A DNA stretch of 64,000 bases from Macrophomina tecta (Eukaryota > Ascomycota > Dothideomycetes > Botryosphaeriales > Botryosphaeriaceae): positions 1,493,501 through 1,557,500 of the forward strand of contig JAKSGN010000037.1 in the NCBI GenBank assembly GCA_024180945.1, given 5' to 3'. The notes under the pieces were generated by a model, which worked only from the letters and a program-made list of their open reading frames with translations, did no database searches and was not told the DNA's origin. Below, piece after piece: positions 11,701 through 21,911 of this stretch; positions within the stretch are counted from its first letter, which is position 1; the number at the start of each line of letters is the position of its first letter. Both the position numbers and the translations under genes were made by a program.

Positions 11701-12444
11701 CGTCGGTTCATCATGTATCACAAGGGAGCAATCGAGCACAGTCCACTTCAGGCATATGCGTCTGCGCTCCTATTCAGCCCAGCAGGCAGCCTAGTCAGGC
11801 GCCTTTTCAAGGGAGAAGAACCAAAGTGGGCAACGATAAAACCGGGTGTTGGAGATGCATGGAGTGCTTGCCTACAGACTCTCGAGGGCCATAGTAGCTC
11901 TGTTAGGTCAGTGGCCTTCTCGCACGACTCAACTCGGCTGGCGTCAGCGTCGTGGGACAAGACCATCAAGGTCTGGAATGCGAGCAGCGGCGCGTGCCTG
12001 CAAACGCTCGAGGGCCATGGCAGATCTGTTTGGTCAGTGGCCTTCTCGCACGACTCGACTCGGCTGGCGTCGGCATCGGGAGACAGAACCATCAAGATCT
12101 GGGATGCGAGCAGCGGCGCGTTGCCTGCAGATAATCCAAACAAAGCAAACGCTTCAGAACATATCATTCGACACTACTGGCTCACTACTCTACTCTGACA
12201 TTGGTACCGTTGCGCTTAGCGGATGGCAAGCTTCCAGAGCAATGCGTGTTGCAGAGCCTCAGCATCCCCAATATCAAGGCGGTGGCGTCAGCTCAGACGG
12301 CGCATGGATCACACATGGTGGCAGGAACATGCTTTGGCTCCCCTCAGAGTACAGGCAAGTTGCTCTGCTATTTCAGGGAAGAATATTGGCATCGGTGTTG
12401 GGTCAGGAAAAGTATGGATTTGCTATTTAAATATTAACAAGTAG
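8770..12444 (+). pseudogene. NACHT-WD40 NLR-like gene (HET-E/NWD2 type), frameshifted
   Basis: Order of domains: a Ser/Pro-rich N-terminus (start unclear); a NACHT_N-type helical domain (9012-10080, e.g. LWNQAYDQAK, ALAWVGVCFALE, MDWYLNLSDLLL); a NACHT NTPase (10140-10900); a linker; and two WD40 repeats (11869-12120) plus a C-terminal cap to 12444. Likely introns are 9381-9434 (branch GCTAAC) and 9504-9666. Walker B is intact (HLIIDALDEC), but Walker A reads ADPGKAKT, so both expected glycines of GxxxxGKT are Ala. Frame breaks fall near 9009, at ~10537, in a G6 run at 11561-11566, at an extra T at 12121, and near 12355. In intact relatives this family acts in heterokaryon incompatibility and innate recognition, with WD40 repeats as ligand sensor. 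This copy should be dead, though short products could be made. Confidence 0.85.
11869..12120 (+). repeat. Two near-identical 126-bp WD40-coding repeats
   Basis: Two in-register units (11869-11994 and 11995-12120) each encode a 42-residue WD40 blade with [15 protein letters not shown] third unit begins but is thrown out of frame by one extra T at 12121. Near-identity of adjacent blades is characteristic of HNWD genes, whose repeats undergo concerted change and copy-number variation. Confidence 0.85.
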
Positions 12445-12818
12445 GACTCCTAGAATTTATACAGTATTGATAAAGATAGTCCTTCTCGTGTTCCTAGCGC
12501 CTTTTCTCTCCGCTATCCAGCATTACTTAATCATATTAGTTTTCAGCATTGCTTCATTTTGTTCATACTCATCGAACCGCTTTATATATGTTAGATTATA
12601 TGGGCGTCTAGCCCGTACTGGTAACAGTGCGGCGTCGTACTTTTGCCGGTCGACATATATATACCGCATTACCTTAACCAAAGGACGTGGATCTACCCAG
12701 GGTGGTAAGCGTCCCGTTTTCTGTCGTCATGGGCCGTCTGACGAGACGTGACGACACGGCCAGGTTCATGACGAGACGTGACGGCAGAAACCGGCCGGTG
12801 ACGAGTCGGTGACGATAT
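12445..12818. other. Spacer between NACHT-WD40 relic and LINE A
   Basis: AT-rich at the left, then a GC-rich stretch (12720-12815) with repeated GACGAGACGTGACG-type motifs. No gene is supported. The LINE-homologous sequence starts abruptly at about 12819. Confidence 0.45.
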
Positions 12819-13360
12819 GATGGAAAGCTTAGTGCATTTCAGTAAGGGCAAAGAAGCTACCTCCTCGTCCATTACCCTACCAGATGGCGAGGTGAAAGAG
12901 CCTAAGAACTTGGTTAGATGGCTGGGAGTCTTCTTTGACCCGCTGCTCTCCTTTAAAGGTCACGTCTCTATAAGAGTTAGCCAAGCACGGTCCGCCTTCC
13001 ACCGGCTATCCAGACTGGCCAATGTCGAACGAGGGCTCTCCCCCTGTGCTATCCGACAACTCTATAACGCCTGTGTTGTAAGCATAGCCGACTATGGCAG
13101 CCAGATCTACTGGAAACACCAATGGGCAGTCAAAACGCCAACTCAACCTCCTTCAAAACCTCATTCTTCGAAAAATTCTAGGAGTGTTTAAGACGGCACC
13201 CACCGGACCTATGGAAATGGAAGCCGCAATCCCACCAGTCGACCTCCGCCTGGATGCAAACCTCCGCCGGTATGCATTTAGGACCAAGACACTTGGAGAC
13301 ACCCATCCAATTCGGCTTGAGCTCGACAAGATAAACCTAGAGAATAGAGACAACAACATA

Positions 13361-13402
13361 ACGTGTTCCACAAGCGAGTGCATCACACAAGCGAGTGCAT
13401 CA
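13361..13402 (+). repeat. Fot1-1 left TIR with two subterminal repeats
   Basis: ACGTGTTC is followed by two tandem copies of CACAAGCGAGTGCATCA. It is the inverted counterpart of 15168-15210. The tandem motif is probably the transposase binding site (inference). Confidence 0.9.
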
Positions 13403-13441
13403 CCTCCCCCACCAAAACGCGTCTCCTCTCTTTAAGACGCG

Positions 13442-15091
13442 ATGCCTCAACCAACTCATCATCAATCATTAAATAATGAAGGTGCAGTTATTCTAGCTGT
13501 TTCAGCGCTCCAGAAAAACCAAATCCCGACCGCCCCAGGCGCTGCAAAGGAGTACGCCGTCCACTACTCGACCGTGAATCGACGCGCTAAAGGAATCCCT
13601 TCCCGACGCGATTGCGCACCTAACTCTCGAAAGCTCACGCCTACCGAAGAATCCGTTATCGTCGAACGTATTCTCGACCTAGATTCGCGAGGATTTCCGC
13701 CCCGACTCGAAGCCGTTAGAGATATGGCGAACAAGCTCCTCGCTGGCCGCGCTGGAGGCCAGGTTGGCAAGAACTGGCCTACCAACTTCATAAAGCGGAC
13801 CCCTGAGCTCAGAACACGTCTGAATCGCAAGTACGATGACCAGAGGGCTAAATGCGAGGATCTAGAGCTTATTACAGGCTGGTTTAGCCTCGTACGGAAT
13901 ACAATCGCGAAGTACGGGATCGTAGACGACGATATCTTCAACTTTGACGAAGCGGGCTTCCTTATGGGCGTTATTGCAGCCGCAATGGTTGCCACAGCCT
14001 CCGAACGACGTGCTCGACCAAAGACAAGGCAGCCAGGCAATCGCGAGTGGGTTTCGGTGATCCAGGGAGTCAACGCGAAAGGGTGGGCGATCCCGCCGTT
14101 CGTGATATTCAAGGGACAATACCACCTTTCAGCTTGGTACAGCGACGATATACCAGGCGATTGGGTTATCGCAACCAGCGATAACGGTTGGACGACAAAT
14201 GAGCTTACGTTCCAGTGGCTACAGCACTTCGAAATGGACACGAAGAATCGCACAACTGGAGCATATCGTCTTTTAATTCTTGACGGCCACGAGAGCCATC
14301 ATTCGGCTGAATTCGAGTCATTTTGCCAGGAACATAAGATTATCACGCTCTGTATACCTGCGCATTCATCCCACCTCCTCCAGCCACTTGATGTCAGTTG
14401 TTTTGCGGCCCTTAAGAAGGCGTACGGGAAGCGGATCGAGGACCTGATGCGAAACCACATCAACCACATCACGAAGCTCGAATTTTTACCAGCGTTTAAA
14501 GCGGCGTTCGAAGCCGCCTTCATACCGCAGAATACCACTGGAGGATTCCGAGGCGCAGGATTAGTCCCACATAATCCAGACGCCGTGATTTCAAAGCTTG
14601 ATGTTCGACTTCGGACGCCAACGCCACCCCAGACCGAGGCTACGGCTTGGGACTCCCAAACACCACACAACCCAGCTGAATTAGTCAGTCAAACTGAGCT
14701 TATTAGGGTTAGGATTGCACGGCACCAGGATAGCTCACCAACGCCAATTAACGAGGCGTTGAGTCAGCTCGCAAAGGGGGCTCAAATGATGGCGCATTCA
14801 GCTGTTCTGTTGCAGGCCGAAGTCGCGGGCCTTCAAAAGGCAAATGAGGCCGCAACAGGCCGTAAAAAGCGCAAGAAGAAGCGAATCCAGCAGCGAGGGA
14901 CGCTTACGATTCAAGAGGGCCAGGACTTAATTAATAAAGCTGGTGGTAATGGGCAGATTTCGCAGGAAATGCGACAAGGTGATGCGCAATCGGATGGGCC
15001 TGCGATAAAGCGACGGCGATGTGGGCAATGCGGCGAAGTTGGGCATAATTCTTGCACATGTAAAAAAGATGCAGAAACCACTATAGAATAG
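13442..15091 (+). CDS. Fot1/pogo DDE transposase, intact
   Basis: A 549-residue ORF starting MPQPTHHQSLNN. The N-terminus (~1-130) is a CENP-B/pogo-like HTH region with SRRDCAPNSRKLTPTEE and NWPTNFIKRTPELRTR. The DDE_1 catalytic core (~150-370) shows the three acidic positions in IFNFDEAGFLMG, LLILDGHESHHS and LLQPLDVSCF. A Lys/Arg-rich segment (~470-480) and a C-terminal CCHC-like zinc knuckle (CGQCGEVGHNSCTC) follow. The transposase would bind the element ends, cut and rejoin them at TA. No frameshift or stop is seen. It is very similar to the ORFs at 21912-23561 and 37737-39385. Confidence 0.93.
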   Translation: MPQPTHHQSLNNEGAVILAVSALQKNQIPTAPGAAKEYAVHYSTVNRRAKGIPSRRDCAPNSRKLTPTEESVIVERILDLDSRGFPPRLEAVRDMANKLLAGRAGGQVGKNWPTNFIKRTPELRTRLNRKYDDQRAKCEDLELITGWFSLVRNTIAKYGIVDDDIFNFDEAGFLMGVIAAAMVATASERRARPKTRQPGNREWVSVIQGVNAKGWAIPPFVIFKGQYHLSAWYSDDIPGDWVIATSDNGWTTNELTFQWLQHFEMDTKNRTTGAYRLLILDGHESHHSAEFESFCQEHKIITLCIPAHSSHLLQPLDVSCFAALKKAYGKRIEDLMRNHINHITKLEFLPAFKAAFEAAFIPQNTTGGFRGAGLVPHNPDAVISKLDVRLRTPTPPQTEATAWDSQTPHNPAELVSQTELIRVRIARHQDSSPTPINEALSQLAKGAQMMAHSAVLLQAEVAGLQKANEAATGRKKRKKKRIQQRGTLTIQEGQDLINKAGGNGQISQEMRQGDAQSDGPAIKRRRCGQCGEVGHNSCTCKKDAETTIE

Positions 15092-15167
15092 AGCGTATAT
15101 TATAGATAATCGATTTTATAACGCATTGTGGAGTAATTCATACTTAAAGTGGTAGAGGTTTAATGGG

Positions 15168-15210
15168 GTGATGCACTCGCTTGTGTGATGCACTCGCTTG
15201 TGGAACACGT
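15168..15210 (-). repeat. Fot1-1 right TIR with two subterminal repeats
   Basis: Reads as the reverse complement of the left end, again with two copies of the 17-bp motif, ending GGAACACGT before the TA duplication. Confidence 0.9.
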
Positions 15211-16530
15211 TAACCACAAGACTGGAAAGAGTGAAGGACATACTGCGGAATATTCCGCAAGGAATTGAACAGGTTGATCCTTTCCTCTTCCCGCCATGGT
15301 ACGGATGCTTGCCTTACACCACTAGCATCTCTGCTCTAGACAAGGATCTGCTGCTGCAGAGCACAGAAACACGCTGCTAGCAGCCTCTAGCAACCTCGTA
15401 GCCATATACTCTGATGCCTCCGCCATACCACATGGAACCGGTGTTGGCGTCGGAGTAGTACTACTTGACCACAGCCAATCCAAGGAAGAAATCCAAGACA
15501 GGGTCACTAAGAACCTCGGTCCCAACACTCTTGTCTACAACGGCGAACTCGAGGGCATTACTACCGCCCTTGAGCTTGCCAACAAAAAAGGATATTCTTC
15601 GAAGGAGATCGCAGTGTTTGCAGACAACCAAGCCGCAATCTCGAGGCTAGAGAGTCCAGGCAATACGCCTGGCCAGACATGGCAACTCCGGGCAATTACG
15701 GCTGCCCAGAAACTAAAGGATAAGGGCAACAGAGTTGTAATCAAATGGGTTCCAGGACATGTCAATGTCCATGGCAATGAGGAAGCCGACTTACTAGCAA
15801 AGAAGGCCACCACCTTACCACCGGACACAGACCGACCCAGCCTCGTGTACTACGGTATGCAGGACAAGGGACGGCCGTATGACGAGTGGGAAAACCGGTG
15901 GAAGTCGACTCCCTCATCCGCGTACAGCAAGACTTTCGGTTGGAAGATCAAACGGAAGCTTAAGCCCCCTACTTCGGTAAGGGAGACAGCATCTGCCTTC
16001 TACCAGCTGAAGATAGGACACGGCTACTTCAGGTCCTATCTCCATCGTTTCAACCATGCAGAAGACGATAGATGTCCATGCTCTGGTACTGCAAAACAAA
16101 TGCAGAGGCACCTACTACTAGAATGTCCTCTATACAGAACGGAAAGGCTCTCAGTAAAGAACACTAAGCGCAAACCGGATGAACCTCCGGGACCTCCTCT
16201 CCACAACCGAAGGAATCTCTGCTACGGTAGACTTCCTTCAAAAAACGAAGATATCCACGCGTAGGTGGATGCTTAACGACCTGCCCGACGGGGTATAAAT
16301 ACGCTCGACTTCCACACTCTTTTTGTCTTGCTAGTTCTTCGATTGTTTCATAATATCTACTAGTCTTTCCTTAGAGGGAAAACCTCTCCTCAGGCATTGA
16401 AGCCAACTATTCCTAGTACGAACCTCGACCAACCCCTATATAGAACTCTATAAGCAGAAGAGGCTCTTACGGCCCGTCTTTAATAGTCTCCGGCTCTAAA
16501 AGGACGTTAAACTAAATAAATAAATAAATA

Positions 16531-18147
16531 CAACCCTTCAACGAAGACGCGCTGGAGTTAAACCACGACGCGATTGCACACCCAACTCGAGGCTGCTCAC
16601 GGATCTAGAAGAGAAGGTATTAATTGAACGTATTCTAGACCTGGACTCACACCGACATCCTCCGACTCTTCGCCGTGTTGGAGATATGGCGAACCAGATC
16701 CTCGCTGGACGCGGTGGCCGTAAGGTCGCCATCAATTGGCCATCAAACTTCATCAACCGTCAACCTGAGCTCAAAACGCGGTTCAATCGCAAGTACGACT
16801 ACCAGAGAGCTAAGAACGAAGATCTGAAGGTTATCGGCGACTGGTTTGAGCTCGTGCGTAATGTCAAAGCGAAGCATGGCATCGCGGACGACAACGTCTA
16901 CAATTTCGACGAGACCGGCTTTATGATGGGCGTTATTGGGACCGAGCTGGTTGTCACGGGTACGGAGAAGCGCAATCGACCGAAAACGGTCCAGCCAGGC
17001 AATCGCGAATGGGTTACGGTGATCCAAGGTGTCAACGCGCTCGGCTAGGCGATCCCGCCATTCATCTTCGCCGGTATATGCCACCTTTCCGCATGGTACG
17101 AGGGCGATGATATTCCTTCGGATTGGACGATTGCTTTAAGCAATAACGGCTGGACTACGGATGAGCTCGGATTTGAGTGGATTAAGCACTTCGACAAGCA
17201 CACGAAGGAGAAGACCAAGGGATCGCGACGTCTGCTTATTCTGGACGGCCATGGAAGCCACGACACAGCCGAATTCCATGAATTTTACAGAGAGAACAAT
17301 ATCATAACTCTTTGCATGCCTGCGCATTCGCCACACCTTTTACAGCCTCTCGATGTGGGCTGTTTTGCGCCCTTGAAGAAGGCGTACGCAAGCAGGTCGA
17401 GGAGCTTATACGCAACTATATCAACCATATCACCAAACTCGAGTTTCTACCAGCGTTTCGGGCCGCTTTTGGCGCTTCAATTACTCCGGATAATACCCGC
17501 GGAGGCTTCCGAGGCTCTGGATTAATTCCATTTAATCCAGAGGCCGTGATTTCGAAGCTCGATATAAAGCTCCGGACTCCCACTCCCCTCTCCGACTCCG
17601 ACGGACCGTGGTCGGCGAAAACGCCGAGTAATCAGGACGGTTTTGTATCTCAAACGGATCTTATTAAGCATAAGATTGATCAGCATCAAGGTTCAAGCCC
17701 GACACCAATCACAGACGCGGTTGATCAGATCCTGAAAGGGGCGCTTCGACTTCTCAAGGCAGAGGTCGCGGCGCTTCGAAAGGCAAACGAAGCCGCAACG
17801 AAGCGAAAAAGACGCCAAAAAACGACAGATTCAGAAACGAGGAACACTCAGGAAGGACGGAGGATAGGAATTAATTGATCAGGCTGATGTTAATGGGCAA
17901 ATTTAGCAAGAAACATCTCGGTCGCGGTCGCGACGCGATGGCGACGCGCCGCGCCAGCGACGGTGTGGATACTGCAGAGAGCCAGGTCATCGCATCAAGA
18001 CATGTCCAGCGCGATTAGCAGAAGTAGAAGGTGAGAGTTCTAAAGACTCTAATTGATTGCTTTTGGCGTTGTTGAGAAATTCGTATTTAAAGTGGTTTGA
18101 TCAGGAGTTTTTGGTGTTGGGGTGACCCACTCGCTTGTGAAGTACGT
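16531..18147 (+). mobile_element. Fot1/pogo-type element 2, 5'-truncated and decayed
   Basis: It starts in mid-HTH directly after the LINE A tail and ends with a right terminus ACTCGCTTGTGAAGTACGT (to 18147), followed by CA instead of the usual TA. The missing 5' part is not found upstream of LINE A, so a deletion accompanied or followed the LINE insertion. Confidence 0.85.
16533..18054 (+). pseudogene. Fot1/pogo transposase 2, broken
   Basis: Coding homology runs from RRAGVKPRRDCTPNSRLL through the catalytic core: VYNFDETGFMMG, LLILDGHGSHDT, LLQPLDVGCF. A TAG at 17046 replaces the Trp of the GWAIPPF motif. TGG to TAG corresponds to CpA to TpA on the other strand, as in RIP. The frame slips near 17390 and again before the C-terminal zinc knuckle (RCGYCREPGHRIKTC in another frame near 17960). 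The first ~50 residues are missing. Non-functional. Confidence 0.88.
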
Positions 18148-18417
18148 CATAACTACTAATAGTACTTTAGTTCGTACTAACTCCCCTTCTCGCGAAGTCG
18201 ACCTGCGAGCTTGCTACCGAACCGTCTCCCTCAACTGCACCCGATGACTCATTTGACAATGGCCGACCCAAGCCCTGGCCGGCTTTCCTTATATCCTCAA
18301 CTATAACCTCAGTCGTCAGCTTGAATGGCGATGTTGGTCGGTTCCGTCCAGTCGGTCCTCCCCTCCCCGCCTGTTGTCACAAACGCACTATGCCCGACCC
18401 CTTTTTTTATTAGGCTG

Positions 18418-19377
18418 TCATCTGGGAAGCGCAGCCTGATCGATCTCGGTATCCTCGACCGTTTTCCTGCACCTTCGGTCCAGCGTGCTGAGCGGCAGGG
18501 CGGCCATGGGCACAGTGGTGTCGGGTCCTGTCCGACCGTGGTAGCCCAACACGCTCCCGGCATGGCCGTGGGGTCCAGAGTGGCTGGAGCTGGATCCGCA
18601 AACGATTTTGACGAGCTGGTTCAGGACGGCAAACTCAAGCTTAAGCTTGACTGAGTAGACAGTTGGCTTAAAGCCCGTCTGTACCAGGTAATGGCCGCTG
18701 TACTCAACGCTGAGCAGCGTGATATCCAGGATGGTGGTGATGAGGTTGACGTAGATGAGATTGTGCAGGACTTTGCGGGTGGCGAGTCTCGACGAATGTG
18801 CCTCATGTTGTCGTAGCGTCTGGACTGTGCGGAGTATGCGGAGTGTATACACGACATACAGAACGCTGATAAATGTCTCTTGAACGAAGAAAATGCTTAG
18901 TTGGATCTTCTCCATAATGCTATAGGGGAGGGTAAAAGCCGCAGACATGCTTGAGTTTGCGCCGAGAGCGACGACAATAATCGGGATGTGGCCAAAGATT
19001 GCGCCGCAGATAATGACAGTCATACACGTGCGGAGGATGCGGGAGTCATGGACGACAAGATGGAGCCGCGAGTATAGTACGAGCGATTGCCCGGTGACGA
19101 AGCAGATCCATCCAGCCACTGTCATAACCATAGTAACCATGCTGTCCGTGTAGATGCGAAAGTTTTTTAGGATGAAGCCGAGGACGTGGATGACGATGCC
19201 GAAAGTGGCGACGACGCAGCTGCAAAAGTAGAGATTGCCCCGCGACCTGAACGTGCGCCATATAACGACAAAGAGCTCGATGCAGTTGTACCAAGCGATC
19301 GCATAGAAGGCTACGAGCCAGTAGCTTAAGGCAACGCTCAGCTTTACGTCGGGCCCGATGCCACTGTCTAACCCCAT
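18418..19377 (-). CDS. DUF7703-type seven-helix membrane protein
   Basis: The start is taken at ATG 19377, giving about 319 residues. The frame is open further upstream but without another ATG. About seven hydrophobic segments are visible, beginning LSVALSYWLVAFYAIAWYN, LYFCSCVVATFGIVIHVLGF, MVTMVMTVAGWICFVTGQS, MTVIICGAIFGHIPIIVVAL, LSIFFVQETFISVLYVVY and NLIYVNLITTILDITLLSVE, with a last one near LEFAVLNQLVKIV. The N-E-L-in-TM1 and FVTGQSLVLYSRLHL patterns fit the fungal DUF7703 group of plasma-membrane proteins of unknown function. A polar Ser/His/Gly-rich C-terminal tail would be cytosolic. No intron is needed, though an upstream exon cannot be excluded. It appears intact. Confidence 0.75.
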   Translation of the reverse strand: MGLDSGIGPDVKLSVALSYWLVAFYAIAWYNCIELFVVIWRTFRSRGNLYFCSCVVATFGIVIHVLGFILKNFRIYTDSMVTMVMTVAGWICFVTGQSLVLYSRLHLVVHDSRILRTCMTVIICGAIFGHIPIIVVALGANSSMSAAFTLPYSIMEKIQLSIFFVQETFISVLYVVYTLRILRTVQTLRQHEAHSSRLATRKVLHNLIYVNLITTILDITLLSVEYSGHYLVQTGFKPTVYSVKLKLEFAVLNQLVKIVCGSSSSHSGPHGHAGSVLGYHGRTGPDTTVPMAALPLSTLDRRCRKTVEDTEIDQAALPR

Positions 19378-20780
19378 GGTACAAGTAAGTAGATGGGCGA
19401 ACGTCAGCGCAAATGCTGATGAAGAGACAGAAAAGACGCCCGCGAAAGGGGTTTGCACAACGTGGACAAGAAGAATAGGGACAGGTAGCTTTCAGACTGG
19501 AGTGGAGCGGCAAGCAAGATCGACACGCGCGCGGCCAGCCACAACAGAGTTATATATTTACTTCGGCAGACAGCGAGGCTTACTGAAATTCTATTAGTGC
19601 AATCTTACAAGGCATTAGCTTCGCTACAGGGCTTGGCTGGAAGGCCGTAGTCCGTAGAAAAAGATCGGTGTGTCCCGCGGCCGGAGCTCTCAGCGTGTGT
19701 GCATGATCGAATTGGCGCATATCCTGCGGAAAGGAAAAATCCCTTAGCGGCTTCTTAGCCTCGCTTCCCTTTGACGCTTGGCAGTTCCTAATAGCCACAC
19801 AGTTCATCCTGGAAGCAAGTTAACGCTGCATTATTATCGCAATCGGGACTAGCCGTGTCGACAAACTGTCCGCGCGGTACCTTTGCCGCTACTAATTTGA
19901 TGCGGGGTTGGGGCCGCAGCCGCAGCCCCAGTGACATAACTAGCGCAGGGGAGACCATGCGAATCTTCACCGCTGCTAGTCGTCAAAGTTACCCTACTTA
20001 AACTCGAGTCATAGCTCGCTAGGATGCTCCTAACTCTTTAACTTTACAAGGACAGGCAACGCTCAGGAAAAGGTTCATGATGGACACCGGAAGGCACAAT
20101 GGTCGAAATGCAGGACAGAGCGGGTTCGAGAATTTACGAACAACAGGCGGTTTTATCTTTCCTTCTCGTTTTTCTTTCCTTTTATTTCTTATTAAATGCC
20201 AGTACTTTTACAATGACAGTTCAAAAGTCTGAGCGTTTTGCCATTTTATTATACCAAAAATTGCCTTATTCACCGTAATCGTATCCAATGGTTGCTCCTC
20301 AACAAGCTTACTCAACTATCGCAATCCGTTCCTCAGGACACTCGCGTAGCGAGTAAGGTAGCCGACACCCTGACGCACGGGACAGCCCAACGCGCGCAGT
20401 AGCTCATATTCGCTCTTTAGGAGTGTTAAGGTCCTCCTGCCCGTTGTTTTCCTCTAAATACATATTCCTCCTATGCTTCTTACATCCAAATGCCTTTAAT
20501 GACTTGAAAATCTTACCCCAGCCTTCCAGCTTAATGCAACTTACGCTTCCTCTTTATGATTCTTTTAATACAGTACGTTGCTCCTGCATTCGCGCAATTT
20601 CCTTTGCAATCCTGCATGCTGTGCTAGCTAGCATACCTTCTTGTTGGATTTTGGTGAGTGAAGAGTAGTGAGGTCAGAAAGAGAGTAGATTCTGCCTGTC
20701 TCCTGAGAGGGAGGGAGGTAGGCTTGCTTATATACATAAATGAGTGCTTGAATAACCGAGGAGAGTAGAAGCCGATATTG
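19378..20780. other. Intergenic, no gene recognised
   Basis: Contains the presumed promoter of the leftward DUF7703 gene and, at the right, possibly the terminal part of the pogo relic. A short palindrome ACTCGCGTAGCGAGT lies near 20341. No coding sequence is supported. Confidence 0.4.
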
Positions 20781-21828
20781 CTATCCGAAGCTTGTGAAGA
20801 TGAGGAGTAGGGAGGAGGTGGCAAAGCGTAGATGCTGATCTGAGGCAGTAAGGCAAAATAGTCTGACACCTCCGTGTTGTGTAATCCTCCTAGCTTCCTT
20901 TTGCCTTGCCTGCCTTGCCTGCGTGACAGCTGAAACCTTGTCAAGCTCGTTCATCATGAGCGCGCCTTGGTTGGCGATTCTGACTGCTCCGCGTACGAAG
21001 CTCTCAAGCATAGGTGATAGCTCACGATCGTATAACGTGTTGGCTAGGACTGTAAGGCTCCGCAGTGAGATGCGAGTAGCCACTGGCTGTCGCTCCGCTC
21101 GCGCTGGAGATGTGGCTGGCCGTATTGGGCGTGGTGGCTCTGGTGGAGGCAGCTTAGCCAGCATGTGCCCAGGACTTGTACGGAACCAAGCCCGCCTCGC
21201 GCCAGGCAGACTTGATTGTATTGCTTTTAAACTTTTGAGTTCTTATTGAGTGTAGGTTTGCAAGAAACTCGATCTTGTTAAAAGTCAGTGCAGCCAGTGC
21301 GAGTCACCTCATCGACTGCCCGTGCATGCCAGTGCTTGTACGGCCGAAACACCACAATATCTAGTGGCCGGAGTAGGTGAGTGCTGCGAGGCGTCAAGCA
21401 GAGGGGAACAATCCAGCGATTATTGCAATACTCGATGAACTCATACGTGCAATGAGAGCTATGCCCATCAAGGAGGAGTCGGTACTCGCCAACAGTATGG
21501 CGCGTTTGGTGGTCGAATTGGCCTAGCCATTTGAGTGTTAGCACATCATCGTTGTAGCCATTCTCACTAACTGCAATAGAGGTTCTACCAGGTAGGTCGT
21601 TATTAACCAAACTCTCGTAGTGGCGTGTGCCAGGCACGGTAATCTTCGGATGGATGACACGGCCAGTAGCGTTGATACACCTGCAGACTGAGACAAGCTC
21701 CCGATTATTGGCAATTTTGGGCCAATTCTTTTGGTTAGGCTCAAGTGTAATACACCAATTGGAGCGTCCAATACCAATGCGGAACCCCGTCTCATCGAAA
21801 TTCCCCATGTCATCTTCGGCAATGCCGT
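20781..21828 (-). pseudogene. pogo-like DDE_1 transposase relic (different subfamily)
   Basis: Read leftward: GNFDETGFRIGIG, EYRLLLDGHSSHCTYEFIEY and HLLRPLDIVVF mark the three catalytic acidic positions. The line continues in other frames through NKIEFLANL, KSAWREAGLVPY and a C-terminal ELSPMLESFVRGAVRIANQG with QARQARQKEARR. The frame shifts near 21280 and stops near 21165. The 5' part is interrupted at 21829 by Fot1 element 3. The sequence beyond 23702 (to about 23750) can be joined in frame across one TA but shows no clear transposase motif. Unlike the other four elements this one lacks a visible zinc knuckle. Confidence 0.8.
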
Positions 21829-21830
21829 TA

Positions 21831-21875
21831 ACGTACTTCACAAGCGAGCCGCCCACACAAGCGGGCCGCCCACCC
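21831..21875 (+). repeat. Fot1-3 left TIR, two subterminal repeats
   Basis: ACGTACTT is followed by CACAAGCGAGCCGCC and a second copy CACAAGCGGGCCGCC (one base different). Confidence 0.88.
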
Positions 21876-21911
21876 CACCAACTTTCTCCAGCGCGCTGTC
21901 TCTTGATTGCC

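Larger units (their letters stand above)
13361..15210 (+). mobile_element. Fot1/pogo-type DNA transposon 1 (complete)
   Basis: An 1850-bp element flanked by TA (13359-13360 and 15211-15212), the duplicated target of Tc1/mariner-pogo elements. Both ends start ACGTGTTCCACAAGCGAG and each holds two tandem copies of a subterminal motif. It lies inside LINE A: taking it out with one TA restores the LINE reading frame across the junction. It encodes one open transposase and has a short leader of about 80 bp before the ATG. It appears complete and potentially active. Confidence 0.93.
12819..16264 (+). pseudogene. LINE A ORF2 fragment (RT thumb, RNase H)
   Basis: Pieces at 12819-13191 and 13094-13358 match the RT C-terminal part, for example SIRVSQARSAFHRLSRLANV and GSQIYWKHQW. 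The frame slips near 13130. After the Fot1 insertion it resumes at 15213 (TRLERVKDILRNIPQ). A further break lies near 15365. Then RNase H and the tail follow in another frame (15614-16264): VFADNQAAI, WVPGHVNVHGNEEAD, then a Cys-His element CPCSGTAKQMQRHLLLEC. It lacks endonuclease and most of RT, so it could not move itself. Confidence 0.85.
12819..16530 (+). mobile_element. LINE A: 5'-truncated Tad-like non-LTR retrotransposon carrying a Fot1 insertion
   Basis: Homologous to the 3' half of LINE B (26426-30489): late RT/thumb, RNase H, C-terminal Cys/His motif, 3' UTR and the same AAATAAATAAATA tail. It starts abruptly near 12819, inside the region equivalent to DKTELLHFS of LINE B, as expected of 5'-truncated LINE insertions. 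Fot1 element 1 (13361-15210) lies within its coding sequence. The tail (to ~16530) directly abuts Fot1 element 2, cut within its HTH region, so LINE A probably inserted into that element. Confidence 0.85.

Noticed and set aside
21627..21911. N-terminal 95-codon extension of the Fot1-3 transposase
   Set aside because: It lies in the antisense of the neighbouring pogo relic and outside the element's left end; the true start is 21912.
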